Positions 40,859-51,000 of a stretch of 64,000 bases of DNA are shown piece by piece. The position numbers were made by a program, and so were the translations under genes. The notes below the pieces were generated by a model. The model did not search any database and was not told the origin of the DNA. It was given only the letters and a program-made list of their open reading frames with translations. Position 1 is the stretch's first letter, and each line of letters begins with the position of its first letter. The stretch lies in the NCBI GenBank assembly GCA_036677685.1, contig JAVBWA010000034.1:1-64000 (forward strand). The letters run 5' to 3'. The stretch comes from JAQUBU01 sp036677685 (lineage in GTDB: Bacteria > Bacillota > Syntrophomonadia > Syntrophomonadales > Syntrophomonadaceae).

Positions 40859-41060
40859 ATGTCTGCGCTAATGGAACAAGGTTTGCGGTGCAAAAATTGT
40901 TATTCCAAATCAATTGGAGTTGTCCGAAAGAAAAACCAATTACCCTGCTAAAACAGGAGATTCTTAGATAAACGCTTTGCTGGGGTGACGTTTTTATCTA
41001 AAATGTCTTCCCTGGGTACCTATGTCGATTATTCTGGAGTTGTAACAAGTAAACACGTAC
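40859..41060 (+). pseudogene. Transposase N-terminal remnant
   Basis: MSALMEQGLRCKNCYSKSIG is followed by VVRKKNQLPC, a TAA stop, and then in the same frame NRRFLDKRFAGVTFLSKMSS and LGTYVDYSGVVTSK. A cysteine ribbon followed by RRF.D.RFAGV and a Y-SG-segment is the N-terminal layout of IS240/IS6-like transposases. The stop, one lost Cys pair and the missing catalytic domain show decay. The frame continues open into the beta-helix protein downstream. Confidence 0.6.
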
Positions 41061-41083
41061 CTCTAGTGAAGGAGTGCTTAACA

Positions 41084-43651
41084 GTGACAATAATTGATAC
41101 TCACATTACTCAAGATACAACCTGGGGTTTGATGGGAAGTCCCTATGTAATCTGCCTGGCCAATGACCAAATACCTGAAATTAGCCCTGGAGTAACTTTA
41201 ACAATTGAAAATGGCGTTACCGTTCAATTAGGATCAGGGTGGATAGAGGATAGTGCATATGTTTGTAGATCATTGATAAATAACGGTACATTAATTGCAG
41301 AGGGGGTAACTTTTACCTATTGGGATAAAAACGGAAATGGAACTTTCGATCCGTTTGAAGAAGGCTGGTTAAGTCTTTTTTTAAAAAATGGTTCCAATTC
41401 TATCTTCAATAATTGCATTATTGAATACGGTGGAGTTACTAATCCTTATGACATCGCATTTATTATAGATGCTTCTGCTGAACCCGATGATCATATTGAT
41501 ATTGCTATCAATGGCGGAACGATTCGACCCGGTGCTTTAAATCCCTGTAAAGTAGGAGGCATCTGGTTTACCCCCGGCGGTGGACATTTAAATTTGGATG
41601 GTGTTCAATTGACCGATTTTACCGACAACCCTGTTGTTGTTGAGCATACAGGTTCAAGTACAGAAATCATTGTTAATGAATGCCTGATCCAAAATAGCAG
41701 GGAACATGGATTAGTTATAAGAAGCGGAACCGCTTCTATAATAAACTGTACATTCCGAAACAATTCATCGAACGATGTAAATATGTGGGACTCAGATACG
41801 GGGCCTGAGTCAGTAACCCTTATTAATAATTCTTTCGACGGTAATGATCTACTCAAATATCCTGTTGTAGCAGCTGCTAAATCAAAAATAAATACAGGTA
41901 TTACATCTTCAGGGAATGTTTTTGATAATTATCCGGATAATTATCGATATGCCTGGGTCTGTGGCAATATACCCGCGGATACAAATGCTTACTGGGGTGA
42001 AATAGGGATTAGTTATGCAGTTCCCCCAGGACATGCGGAGGTTAATCAATCCAGTTCTTTAACGATTGCACAGGGTCAATTTATAGTGTTAACCGGTGAC
42101 CGTCTTCTTTCAATGGGTGATTTTCAAGCGCAAGGTACAGCTGACGATCCTATTACATTTGTTGGAGAAGGACGTATTGAACAGGAATTTGGTCATTTTC
42201 TTCTTGAACACTGTATATTTGACGGCACTCAAGGACTAAAAGGTTATAGTAAGAACGATACGGACATATCAGAAAATATTTCCTTTGTTGTACGTAATTC
42301 TATATTCACAAACGTTGCGGGCGATGCCATTTATTTACAGGGCAATAATTACAATACAGAAAACACCGTGATAGAATATTGTTCTTTTATTCAAAATCGA
42401 GATTGCGGACTATATTTTTCCGGATGGTCATTTTCCGGATATCAAATTCCTCCTGCTTCAGCATCCTTAAAGGGAAATATCATAGCCGCCAATGGTCAAT
42501 CCGGGGAAGCCAACCATTCCGGAATAAGATTGGATTATTTCAATGTTATAATTACAAACTGCACCATTGTGGCTAATAATAGCTGGGGGATTATGCCCAC
42601 ATACAGCAGTAACCCCATCCTTGTTAACTGCATTCTCTGGGATAATTTGATATATGAAGATAGTTCCTGCACGGTAACCATTACTTATTCGTGTGTTCCA
42701 CAGTCCACATCCAACCTGGGAATGTCCAGGAACACCAGCAACATTCATGATGATCCACTTTTTGGGAATCCTCAAAATTATGATTATTATCTAAAATCAA
42801 CTATCGGAAGGTGGGAGCCTGCAAGCAAAATTTGGGTAACAGATGATGTCACCAGTCCCTGTATAGATACCGGAGACCCTGCTTCACCTTTTGATAATGA
42901 ACCCCTACCCAATGGCGGCAGGATGAATATGGGTGCCTATGGGAATACAATCTACGCCTCAAAATCTCCCAATATTCCGGATATTTCACTATTGCCCGAT
43001 TCTCATGATTTTGGAGAAATCAATGTGGGAAGCAGTTCAGCACCACAGGTCTTCACCGTCGGTAATATCGGCACAGCAGACCTGCTCATCGGCACTATTG
43101 ATATTAGCGGTACCCAGGCTGCGGAATTTACCAAGCAAAATGACAACTGTTCAAACCAGGCTCTTATCCCCGGTCAGGACTGCACCCTGGAAGTCGTATT
43201 TTCACCAGCATCAGGGGGGGCCAAAGAGGCAGACTTGACTGTTCCTTCCAATGACCCTGATACAACTGTACTCTCGGCCCCATTGAGCGGTACGGGGAAG
43301 ACTGCCGGTGTGCCTCGCATGTCAGTTACACCCATAGCCTATGATTTTGGCCAGGTATATGTACAAACGGTTTCTCGTCCCGTTTTGTTTACTATTACAA
43401 ACAAGGGTAAAGGCGACCTTGTTTTAGGAGCTATTCTATTAACCGGCCCTCATACAGTCAGTTTTAGAATACCAAACGATTATTGCTCGGGGCGAACCTT
43501 GAAACCGGGTGAGAACGCTACCCTGAGTATTGTCTTTTGCCCAAGGGAAGTTTGTTACAAGTCGGCATTTTTGGCAATACCAAGCAATGACCCCAAAAGA
43601 CCAAACTATCTTCTCCCCCTGATGGGCAAGGCCATCCCCTGTTACAACTAA
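41084..43651 (+). CDS. Right-handed beta-helix protein with choice-of-anchor D domains
   Basis: The roughly 855-residue protein begins with TTWGLMGSPYVICLANDQIP and GVTLTIENGVTVQ, a typical opening of polymorphic-membrane-like beta-helix proteins. Parallel beta-helix repeats follow (for example NCIIEYGGVTNPYD, HGLVIRSGTASIINCTFRNN). Two ASH-like choice-of-anchor D domains close it (SHDFGEINVGSSSAPQVFTV and AYDFGQVYVQTVSRPVLFTI). Such proteins are usually secreted adhesins or polysaccharide-acting enzymes, but no signal peptide is visible. I use GTG 41084, 9 nt after GAAGGAG. The open frame runs further upstream into a transposase remnant, suggesting that the original N-terminus was lost. Confidence 0.75.
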   Translation: MTIIDTHITQDTTWGLMGSPYVICLANDQIPEISPGVTLTIENGVTVQLGSGWIEDSAYVCRSLINNGTLIAEGVTFTYWDKNGNGTFDPFEEGWLSLFLKNGSNSIFNNCIIEYGGVTNPYDIAFIIDASAEPDDHIDIAINGGTIRPGALNPCKVGGIWFTPGGGHLNLDGVQLTDFTDNPVVVEHTGSSTEIIVNECLIQNSREHGLVIRSGTASIINCTFRNNSSNDVNMWDSDTGPESVTLINNSFDGNDLLKYPVVAAAKSKINTGITSSGNVFDNYPDNYRYAWVCGNIPADTNAYWGEIGISYAVPPGHAEVNQSSSLTIAQGQFIVLTGDRLLSMGDFQAQGTADDPITFVGEGRIEQEFGHFLLEHCIFDGTQGLKGYSKNDTDISENISFVVRNSIFTNVAGDAIYLQGNNYNTENTVIEYCSFIQNRDCGLYFSGWSFSGYQIPPASASLKGNIIAANGQSGEANHSGIRLDYFNVIITNCTIVANNSWGIMPTYSSNPILVNCILWDNLIYEDSSCTVTITYSCVPQSTSNLGMSRNTSNIHDDPLFGNPQNYDYYLKSTIGRWEPASKIWVTDDVTSPCIDTGDPASPFDNEPLPNGGRMNMGAYGNTIYASKSPNIPDISLLPDSHDFGEINVGSSSAPQVFTVGNIGTADLLIGTIDISGTQAAEFTKQNDNCSNQALIPGQDCTLEVVFSPASGGAKEADLTVPSNDPDTTVLSAPLSGTGKTAGVPRMSVTPIAYDFGQVYVQTVSRPVLFTITNKGKGDLVLGAILLTGPHTVSFRIPNDYCSGRTLKPGENATLSIVFCPREVCYKSAFLAIPSNDPKRPNYLLPLMGKAIPCYN

Positions 43652-43677
43652 TCCCCTTCAAGGAAATAAGAATAAAC

Positions 43678-43706
43678 GAGGGGGTCGCATTAATTTGCGA
43701 TCTCCT
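43678..43706. terminator. Hairpin between convergent genes
   Basis: GAGGGGGTCGCA and TGCGATCTCCTC can pair around TTAATT, ending either the beta-helix gene or, on the other strand, the HD-GYP gene. Confidence 0.55.
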
Positions 43707-43735
43707 CTTCATTTTCTTGGTGGTGGTTGCTTCTT

Positions 43736-44944
43736 CTACCTTTCCGAAAGTTCCTCCCACTTCTGGTCCAGAAGTTTTTGATTGTCCAGAATAATGGATA
43801 TCCGGTCTTTGTCCAGATCGCCCGATTGGGCCAGTTCGTTCATGATTCCGGCAATCTGCTCCCAACTCATGCTGGCCCGGTAGGGCCGGTCCTCCCGCAA
43901 AGCCACAAATAAATCGGCAATGCTGATCAGGCGGGTGCTCAAATCCAATTCCGCGGCGTTTTTGCCGAAGGGATAGCCCTTCCCGTTGGGCTTCTCGTGA
44001 TGGAAGGCAGCCCATTCGGCCAGGGGAAAGTTCTCAGGGATGGGTTTAAGCAGCCGGTAGGTATAATAGGCATGTTGCTTCATTATGTTGAATTCGGCAG
44101 TGCTAAGTTTCCCGGGCTTCTCAAGAAGTTCGTCGGGAACCGACAGTTTGCCCAAATCATGCAGCAACCCGGCAATTTTCAAATATGAGCAATGAGCGGG
44201 GGAGAAACCCGATTGTTCGCCCATGAATCCAGCAATCGCCGCCACCCCGCGCGAATGGCGATAAGTAAAGGGGCTCTTGGTGTCTACTACGGTGGCAAAA
44301 AGCTGGGCTATATCCAACGAATAGGCAAGCTCATCGGGGATTAATTGAAAAGGCAGAAGTTCTTTAAGACAATCATCTTCCCACGCTGAAGCAAGGTCAA
44401 ACCAGAAACTGTTCTTCTGGGCCAGCTGTTCAAAAACGGCGACCAGGTCGGGGTCAAAGAGCACACCGCTTTGACTCCGCAGTTTATTTAGAATTGTCTT
44501 GCTCTGATCCAGGATGTTTTGATTCGGTTTAATCAGGATATCGGTCCGGTCGGCCAGATGAATAATCCGGCTGGGCAGGGGGATGCGGTCTTTGCTCAGC
44601 CCGGAAGAGTTGCTCCCTGACCAGTGGTCGTGGTGGCTCAGAATTATCGGGCTCAAATGCCGAAGTGATGAATGCCGGTGTACCATTTCACTTCCTCGGG
44701 AGCAGTGCCCCCAGGGTGCGTCAATATCAAATTTTATAAGGTCGGCTTTCTCTTTCCAGTTGATTGTCCCTATATCGTGGATTATGGAAGCCTGAAAAAG
44801 CTCCAGCAAATCGCAGTCGGCAAGCCCGGCGGATTTTCCTATGTTAAGCGCGATCAGCGCGGTCCGGTGGTGATGATTCATGAGACCCGAATGGGTGAAA
44901 TCAAGACTCTGGGAAAGACTCAAAAAGCATTCGATTATGTTCAT
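43736..44944 (-). CDS. Tandem HD / HD-GYP phosphodiesterase
   Basis: The 402-residue soluble protein has two HD-type domains. The first (residues ~20-140) keeps IIHDIGTINW and LSHHDHWSGSNSSGLSKDRI but lacks the GYP triplet. The second (~225-370) has AGLLHDLGKLSVPDELLEKP near 258 and FHHEKPNGKGYPFG near 317, a complete HD-GYP signature. It probably degrades c-di-GMP to GMP; the first domain may be regulatory or a dimer partner. AAGGATTA precedes the ATG. No GGDEF or sensor domain is attached, unlike the protein at 8.2 kb. Confidence 0.85.
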   Translation of the reverse strand: MNIIECFLSLSQSLDFTHSGLMNHHHRTALIALNIGKSAGLADCDLLELFQASIIHDIGTINWKEKADLIKFDIDAPWGHCSRGSEMVHRHSSLRHLSPIILSHHDHWSGSNSSGLSKDRIPLPSRIIHLADRTDILIKPNQNILDQSKTILNKLRSQSGVLFDPDLVAVFEQLAQKNSFWFDLASAWEDDCLKELLPFQLIPDELAYSLDIAQLFATVVDTKSPFTYRHSRGVAAIAGFMGEQSGFSPAHCSYLKIAGLLHDLGKLSVPDELLEKPGKLSTAEFNIMKQHAYYTYRLLKPIPENFPLAEWAAFHHEKPNGKGYPFGKNAAELDLSTRLISIADLFVALREDRPYRASMSWEQIAGIMNELAQSGDLDKDRISIILDNQKLLDQKWEELSER

Positions 44945-45043
44945 TGCTTAATCCTTCTTTTTAATAGTCGGCCTAACTGCCGGAACGAAAAGGTTTTCTT
45001 AACTTTAACCCTAATTATTGCATAATAAGTTTTTACGGTAAAT

Positions 45044-45075
45044 AACGAGGTAAAAAGATGTCCCGATGCTTAAAA
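45044..45075. repeat. Composite repeat C/E fragment
   Basis: AACGAGGTAAAAAGATGTCC is followed by CGATGCTTAAA. The first half recurs as AACGAGGCGAAAGATGTTCC (51252-51271) and AACGAGACTAAAAGATGTTC (51435-51454); the second half is the end of hairpin repeat C. Confidence 0.6.
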
Positions 45076-45210
45076 ATGACGGAGCTTTACCCCGTCATGA
45101 AATTTGTCTTCACCCAATTGCTATGCTATTATGCAAGATGTAAATATGTGTAATTAAGAATGGCTCAATGGCAAGTTCCTTGAGCAAAGCCAAGGTTAGG
45201 AGAGAATTAC

Positions 45211-45939
45211 ATGATAGAAATCTGCGGAGTATCCAAAAGCTACAACCGGGGTCAGGTCAAGGCGGTGGACGATGTCAGCCTGACTGTTCAAGATGGTGAG
45301 ATATTCGGTTTTTTAGGTCCCAACGGGGCCGGAAAGACTACTCTGATCAAAATGATTACAGGAATCCTCAATGCCGACCGGGGCAGCATCAAAATCAATG
45401 GCCGGGATATAAAAGACAACCCGCTGGAGGCCAAAATGCAGTTTGGCTTTGTTCCCGACGACCCAAATGTTTTCTCGCGCCTGGCCGGTATCGAATACCT
45501 GAACTTCATGGCCGATGTCTACCGGGTTCCCTCCGAAATTCGGGCAGAACGCATTCAGAAACTGCTGGAACGTTTTGAAATGTCAACGGCCGCCGCCGAT
45601 CTAATCCAGAGTTATTCCCATGGCATGAAACAGAAAATCATAGTGATCGGGGCATTGCTGCACAATCCTCCGGTTTGGATTCTGGATGAACCGATGACCG
45701 GTCTTGATCCGCGTTCATCTTATGATTTGAAGGAAATGATGCGCGAACATGCTGATGCCGGAAAAACGGTTTTCTTCTCTACCCATGTGCTGGAGGTGGC
45801 GGAAAAGGTATGCGACCGTCTGGCTATAATCAACAAAGGGCGGGTTATTTTCTGCGGCAGTCTGCAGGAAATCCGCACCCATGCCCGGGAAAACCAGTCA
45901 TTGGAAAATCTCTTCCTGGAGTTGACTGAAAATGTATAG
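45211..45939 (+). CDS. ABC transporter ATP-binding protein
   Basis: The 242-residue ATPase has Walker A GPNGAGKTT near residues 36-44, the SYSHGMKQK signature (S-Y-S-H-G-M-K, an SHG variant of LSGGQ) near 135-143, Walker B WILDEPMTGLD near 156 and STHVLEVAEKV with the switch His near 191. The YxxGMKQ-type signature is typical of exporters such as CcmA/YhaQ drug or lantibiotic systems. Its stop overlaps the permease gene by 8 bases. GGAGAG precedes the ATG. Confidence 0.9.
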   Translation: MIEICGVSKSYNRGQVKAVDDVSLTVQDGEIFGFLGPNGAGKTTLIKMITGILNADRGSIKINGRDIKDNPLEAKMQFGFVPDDPNVFSRLAGIEYLNFMADVYRVPSEIRAERIQKLLERFEMSTAAADLIQSYSHGMKQKIIVIGALLHNPPVWILDEPMTGLDPRSSYDLKEMMREHADAGKTVFFSTHVLEVAEKVCDRLAIINKGRVIFCGSLQEIRTHARENQSLENLFLELTENV

Positions 45940-47611
45940 ATTTTTGGCTTTACTAAAGGTTTTATTAATCAACTATTTCGGTATTTCGATTTACCAAATG
46001 AAAACTTCAAAAAACCGTATGAAATATTTCAAAAAGATCGGGCTGGTGCTCTTGATCATTGTGGCTCTGGCTCCGACCATAGCTTTATATGTCAGGCTGC
46101 TGGTTCAGGGGTTTGATCTTCTAGCCCCGCTGGGGCAGGAGGGGGCAATATTAACCCTGGGTATTGTACTGGTGAGTTTCATAGTCTTTATGTTTGGCAT
46201 TTTCTATATAATCAATTTCTTTTATTTTGCTGATGATGCCCAAAATTTGCTGGCTCTGCCCTTGAGCGGATATCAGGTATTGGGGGCCCGCTTTTCGGTG
46301 GTGCTGGTTAACGAATATCTGAGTGCTTTGCCTTTTTTACTGCCTCCGTTGCTGGTTTACGGAATCAAGAGCGGGGCTTCCGCACTATACTGGCTGTATG
46401 CGCTGATTGGTTTTATCCTGGTTCCTATGCTGCCGCTGGGTCTGGCGACCATACCTACAGTCATCATTATGCGGTTTGCCAACTTGAGCCGCCGCAAAGA
46501 CCTCTTAAAGATTCTGGGGGGATTGGTGGCTATCGCCCTGGCTGTAGGCTATCAGTTTCTTTTTCAAAAATCGGGCCCCAATGCCATGGACCCCGTATTT
46601 TTGCAGAACCTGCTCACTAGCCGGAGCGGTTTGATGAATTTGATGAGTCGGGTTTTCCCTTCCACCCGCTATTTGGGGCTGGCTTTAATTAATGCCGATC
46701 AAATAACCGGGCTGTTAAATCTGCTGCAGTTTGCCGGGCTTTCATTATTAATGGTGGCTCTGGCCTGGCTGACCGGTGATAAATTGTATTTTAAAGGTTT
46801 GATAGGCTCAACGGAAACCACCGTTAAAAGGAAGAGACTGAGTGAAGCGGATTACCGGCGGCTGGGCAAGGGCTTGCCGCCGCTCCTGTCATACTGGGCC
46901 AAAGAGATGCGTTTGCTGTTTAGAACCCCGACTTATTTTATCAACAGTATTATGACCAATATTCTGGTCCCTGTACTGCTGACTATTCCATTTTTTATTC
47001 AATCCCGTAATCAAAAGGTCGCCATGCCCTGGGAAGAACTGCTGGGCGGAGCCCAGGGTCAGACTATTTTAATGGTGATAATTATTGGGATTATTGTTTT
47101 TATGACCGGCTCCAACGCCATTACCGCCACGGCGATATCTAGAGAGGGCAGGGAATTATATGTTTCCAAATATATCCCGCTTTCCTACCGGAAGCAGATT
47201 TTAGCCAAACTCTTGTCCGCTTATCTGTTGGGACTGAGCGGGGCAATTTTGATGATAATAGCGGTGAGAATTTTGATACCTTTGGATAATTATCTGATAG
47301 CCATGATGCTGGGGGTGAGCATGGTGGCTATCACCCCGGTTATTGAGGCGGGATTGATTATTGATTTATTCAACCCCAAACTTAATTGGGAAAATGAACA
47401 ACAGGCCTTCAAACAAAATTTTAATGTGGTGTTTTCCATGCTGCTGGCAATACTGCTGGGTGGGGTTATTATCTATGTAGTAGTCCGGTATATCCACACT
47501 CCGGTTCAGGCTGCCTTGTTTATGCTGCTGGGGTTTGGGCTGGCCGCCCTGCTTCTGTATTATTTCCTGATAAGCTGGGGAATTAAACGGTACTATGAAC
47601 TGGAAGGATAG
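45932..47611 (+). CDS. ABC exporter permease
   Basis: The 559-residue membrane protein has about 12 predicted transmembrane helices in two groups, with hydrophilic segments near residues 290-320. It resembles the putative ABC exporter permeases of Firmicutes (ABC-2 superfamily, large form). It is translationally coupled to the ATPase gene upstream and forms the translocation channel of the same system. The cargo is unknown, and no biosynthetic or resistance gene is nearby. Confidence 0.8.
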   Translation: MYRFLALLKVLLINYFGISIYQMKTSKNRMKYFKKIGLVLLIIVALAPTIALYVRLLVQGFDLLAPLGQEGAILTLGIVLVSFIVFMFGIFYIINFFYFADDAQNLLALPLSGYQVLGARFSVVLVNEYLSALPFLLPPLLVYGIKSGASALYWLYALIGFILVPMLPLGLATIPTVIIMRFANLSRRKDLLKILGGLVAIALAVGYQFLFQKSGPNAMDPVFLQNLLTSRSGLMNLMSRVFPSTRYLGLALINADQITGLLNLLQFAGLSLLMVALAWLTGDKLYFKGLIGSTETTVKRKRLSEADYRRLGKGLPPLLSYWAKEMRLLFRTPTYFINSIMTNILVPVLLTIPFFIQSRNQKVAMPWEELLGGAQGQTILMVIIIGIIVFMTGSNAITATAISREGRELYVSKYIPLSYRKQILAKLLSAYLLGLSGAILMIIAVRILIPLDNYLIAMMLGVSMVAITPVIEAGLIIDLFNPKLNWENEQQAFKQNFNVVFSMLLAILLGGVIIYVVVRYIHTPVQAALFMLLGFGLAALLLYYFLISWGIKRYYELEG

Positions 47612-47638
47612 ACGTTGATATCGATCTGGCTATCAATA

Positions 47639-47667
47639 TTGACCAATTCGTTTGCATACACTATAAT
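47639..47667 (+). promoter_or_regulatory. Promoter of the ileS T-box leader
   Basis: TTGACC (47639-47644) and TATAAT (47662-47667) are separated by exactly 17 bp, placing the transcription start near 47674 at the beginning of the T-box leader. Confidence 0.8.
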
Positions 47668-47673
47668 GCGAAA

Positions 47674-47930
47674 TACAAAGACGATGACGGAGAAAGTAAG
47701 TTTTTTCGAACCTTTAAGCGAGTTAGGGACGGTGCGAGCCTAATAAGCAGTAGAAATCCACTGAAAATCACTCCCGAGTTGCATGCCGAAATCACCAGTG
47801 CTTTTTAGTACGGTGCTAGTAGGTTATGACGGCTTTCCCCCGTTAAAGGGAACGCATATGTTGGTATGTCGTAATGGGTGGTATGATGAAGCTTGAAGCT
47901 TTCGTTCCTTTTGCGGGACGAAAGCTTTTT
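47674..47930 (+). promoter_or_regulatory. T-box riboswitch, isoleucine specific
   Basis: The leader shows the AGTA segment (GGAGAAAGTA, 47689-47698), the distal stem I segment GCGAGTTAGGGACGGTGCGA with the GGTG element, and a specifier loop with ATC (47767-47769) in GAAAATCACTCCCGAG. The antiterminator T-box reads TGGGTGGTATGATGAAGC (47875-47892), and the terminator GCTTTCGTTCC/GGGACGAAAGC plus T-run spans 47898-47930. ATC is an isoleucine codon, matching the ileS gene downstream. Uncharged tRNA-Ile should pair with the specifier and T-box and allow read-through. Confidence 0.85.
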
Positions 47931-48053
47931 ATCGTTTACACCTTCCAACAAATAATTATAGACTGGGAGGTGGTCAGGCTATGGTCATAGCCGAGCTTAT
48001 CCAAGATATTTCCGACATTAAGCAGAATAATTTAATGAAAGGAAATATCAGAT

Positions 48054-51000
48054 ATGACAAAAACAATAAAACCGGCAACTACTGCCGAAAAACCTGACTT
48101 TATCGAATTGGAGCACAATATACTGAGGTTTTGGCAGCAAGAAAAATGCTTCGCGAAACTGCGTGACCAGAATAAAAATCAACCGGAGTTTCGTTTTCTG
48201 GACGGTCCAATCACCGCCAACAATCCAATGGGTGTTCATCATGCCTGGGGCCGCAGTATCAAGGATATATTTTTGCGGTACAAAGCCATGAACGGCTATT
48301 CCTGCCACTATCGCAACGGTTTCGACACCCAGGGTTTGTGGGTCGAAGTGGAAGTGGAAAAGGAACTGGGCTTTAAAAGCAAAAGGGATATTGAAAACTA
48401 TGGCCTGGACAATTTTACAAAGCAGTGTGTGCAAAGAATAACCCGTTTTTCAGAGACAATTACCGAACAATCGAAACGGCTGGGTCAATGGATGGATTGG
48501 GACAATTCATATTTCACTCACACCGATGAAAACATCACTGCTATATGGCATTTTCTGAAAACCTGCGGTCAAAACGGCTGGATCGTAAGATCAAACCGCC
48601 CCATGCCCTGGTGCCCGCGCTGCGGCACCTCTTTGTCCCAGCATGAAATGTCGGGTTCGTATGATGAACTGACTCATACCTCAGTATTTGCGAAGCTTCC
48701 GGTTATTGACCGGGATTTTGAGATACTGGTCTGGACAACGACCCCCTGGACACTGGCAGCCAATGCGGCCCTGGCGGTTAATCCTGAGCTTGAATATGTA
48801 ATCATCAAGCATGAGGGCAGTGAGAAGCCGCTTCTTTTAGCCCGAAAAGCCATCAAGTATATAGACGGGAAAAAGGAAATCATTAGAACCCTTGAAGGTA
48901 AGAAACTGCTGGGCCTTCATTACGAGACTTTTTTTCCGTCTCTGCCCGTCCAGCAGAATTTGCAGCATAGAATCATAGCCTGGGAGGAGGTTTCTGCAGA
49001 CGAAGGCAGCGGTGTGGTCCATATCGCTCCGGGCTGTGGGGCCGAGGACTACGATCTGGGCAAAGCGCTGGGTTTGCCGGAAATCTGCCCGGTCGATGAG
49101 AATGGGGTGTTTTTTCAAGGCTATGATTTCTTGAGTGGAAAAACAGCCGGTGAGGCGGCAACGATTGTCTTCGAGCAGCTTGACCGGCAAGGCAAGCTTT
49201 TTAAGACCCTCCCTTATACCCATAGTTATCCGGTTTGCTGGCGCTGCAAAACCGAGGTGCTGTTTCGACTGGTCCCCGAGTGGTATATAAAAACCGGCGA
49301 GATAAGGCCAATGCTTATTGAAGCTGCCCGGCAGGTTCAATGGGAGCCTGAACATATCGGCAAGCAGATGAATGATTGGCTCAATAACATGGGAGACTGG
49401 AACATTTCCCGTAAACGCTTTTATGGGTTGCCGCTGCCCTTCTATCCCTGCGAAAGCTGCGGCGAACTTACAATAGTTGGCTCCAAAGACGAGCTTCGCA
49501 GGCTGGGCGGGGAAGCGGCGGATCAGCTTCCCGAGCTTCACCGGCCCTGGATTGACGAGATAACAATCAACTGTCCGCATTGCGGCCAAAAAGCGGAAAG
49601 AATCAGCGAAGTGGGGGATGTTTGGCTGGACGCAGGTATTGCTCCATTTTCAACTCTTGGTTATTTTACGGATCGGGATCAATGGGAAATGCGTTTTCCC
49701 GCCGAATGGGTGACGGAGATGCGCGAACAGGTGCGATTATGGTTTTACTCATTATTGTTTATGAGTGTGACCTTAACCGGGAAAGCACCCTATAATAGGG
49801 TGCTGGCCTATAACAGCGTAGTGGCGGAGGATGGCAGCAGGTTTTCCAAAACCGGATACATGATAAAGTTTGACGAGGCGGCGGAAAGGATAGGCGCAGA
49901 CAGCATTCGCTATCTGTTTGCGGCTGCCAATCCGTCCAATGATGTGCGCTTTGGTTTTAGCCTGGGTGACGAAGCCCGGCGCCGTTTGTTGTCGCTATGG
50001 AATATTTATACCTTTTTCGCGACCTATGCCGAAATTGAAGAACCGGAGATAGACAGCGAATCAAGCAATAATAGCCCGGATATAATGGATCAGTGGCTGG
50101 AAAGCAGAATTCGTATGTTTGTCAGTGCTGTTGCTTCCGGCTATAACGACTTCGATACGGTGTCGGTAGTCAGAGCCTTTGAATCATGTACCGACGATGT
50201 CTCCAACTGGTATATCAGGGTCAACCGGCGGCGGTTTTGGAACGGCGACCGGTTTGCCTACAATTATTTATACCGGGCACTAAAAACCATTCTGCAAGTG
50301 ATGGCTCCAATAATTCCTTTTATGACGGAGCATATCTGGCAGAGCATGGTTCGCAGGTATGAGCAGGGAACAAGTATATCGGTTCATTTAAGTGCTTTCC
50401 CTCAAGTCGGAACTGCCGATGCCGGAATACTGCAGGATACCGGTCTGGTGCGCAAGGTCGTTGCCATGGCCTTGAAAGTCCGCAATGAGCAGCAGTTGAA
50501 GGTCAGGCAGCCGTTATCGGCCCTGTATGTGGTAGCCGATGACAGGCTCAAATCAGCTATTGAACGTATGCGTCATACTGTTATGGATGAGTTGAATGTT
50601 AAACAGATTATCTTTCTTGATGATCGAACTGCACTTGAGAAACAGAGCCTGCGGCTTAATTTTCAAAAAGCCGGCGTAATACTGAAGGCTGATTTGCCGG
50701 TGGTGAAAAACCTCCTGGATGCGGTGCAGGAAGCTGAAATGCAGGATATGGTAAAGAGATGCCAAGCCGGAGAATCGATTTTTATTCCGGGGTATGCGCA
50801 TGCTTTGGACGCCTCCCTCTTTATAGTGGAGGCAGGCGTCAAGGAAAACCTGGCTATCACTGCCGATGGCCAAATGGTCGCCGCCATAGATACCAAACTA
50901 ACACCAACCCTGATTAAAGAAGGAGCTTATCGCGAGCTTTTGCGTATGTGTCAGGTTTTCCGGAAAGAAGCAAATTTTCGCATCGAACAAAGAATTAAGC

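Noticed and set aside
40985..41083. GTG 40985 as the start of the beta-helix protein
   Set aside because: The encoded residues belong to a transposase remnant, and a better ribosome binding site precedes GTG 41084.
47981..48097. Short frame before ileS as an independent gene
   Set aside because: It overlaps the ileS start in another frame and has no recognisable product; kept only as a possible leader peptide.
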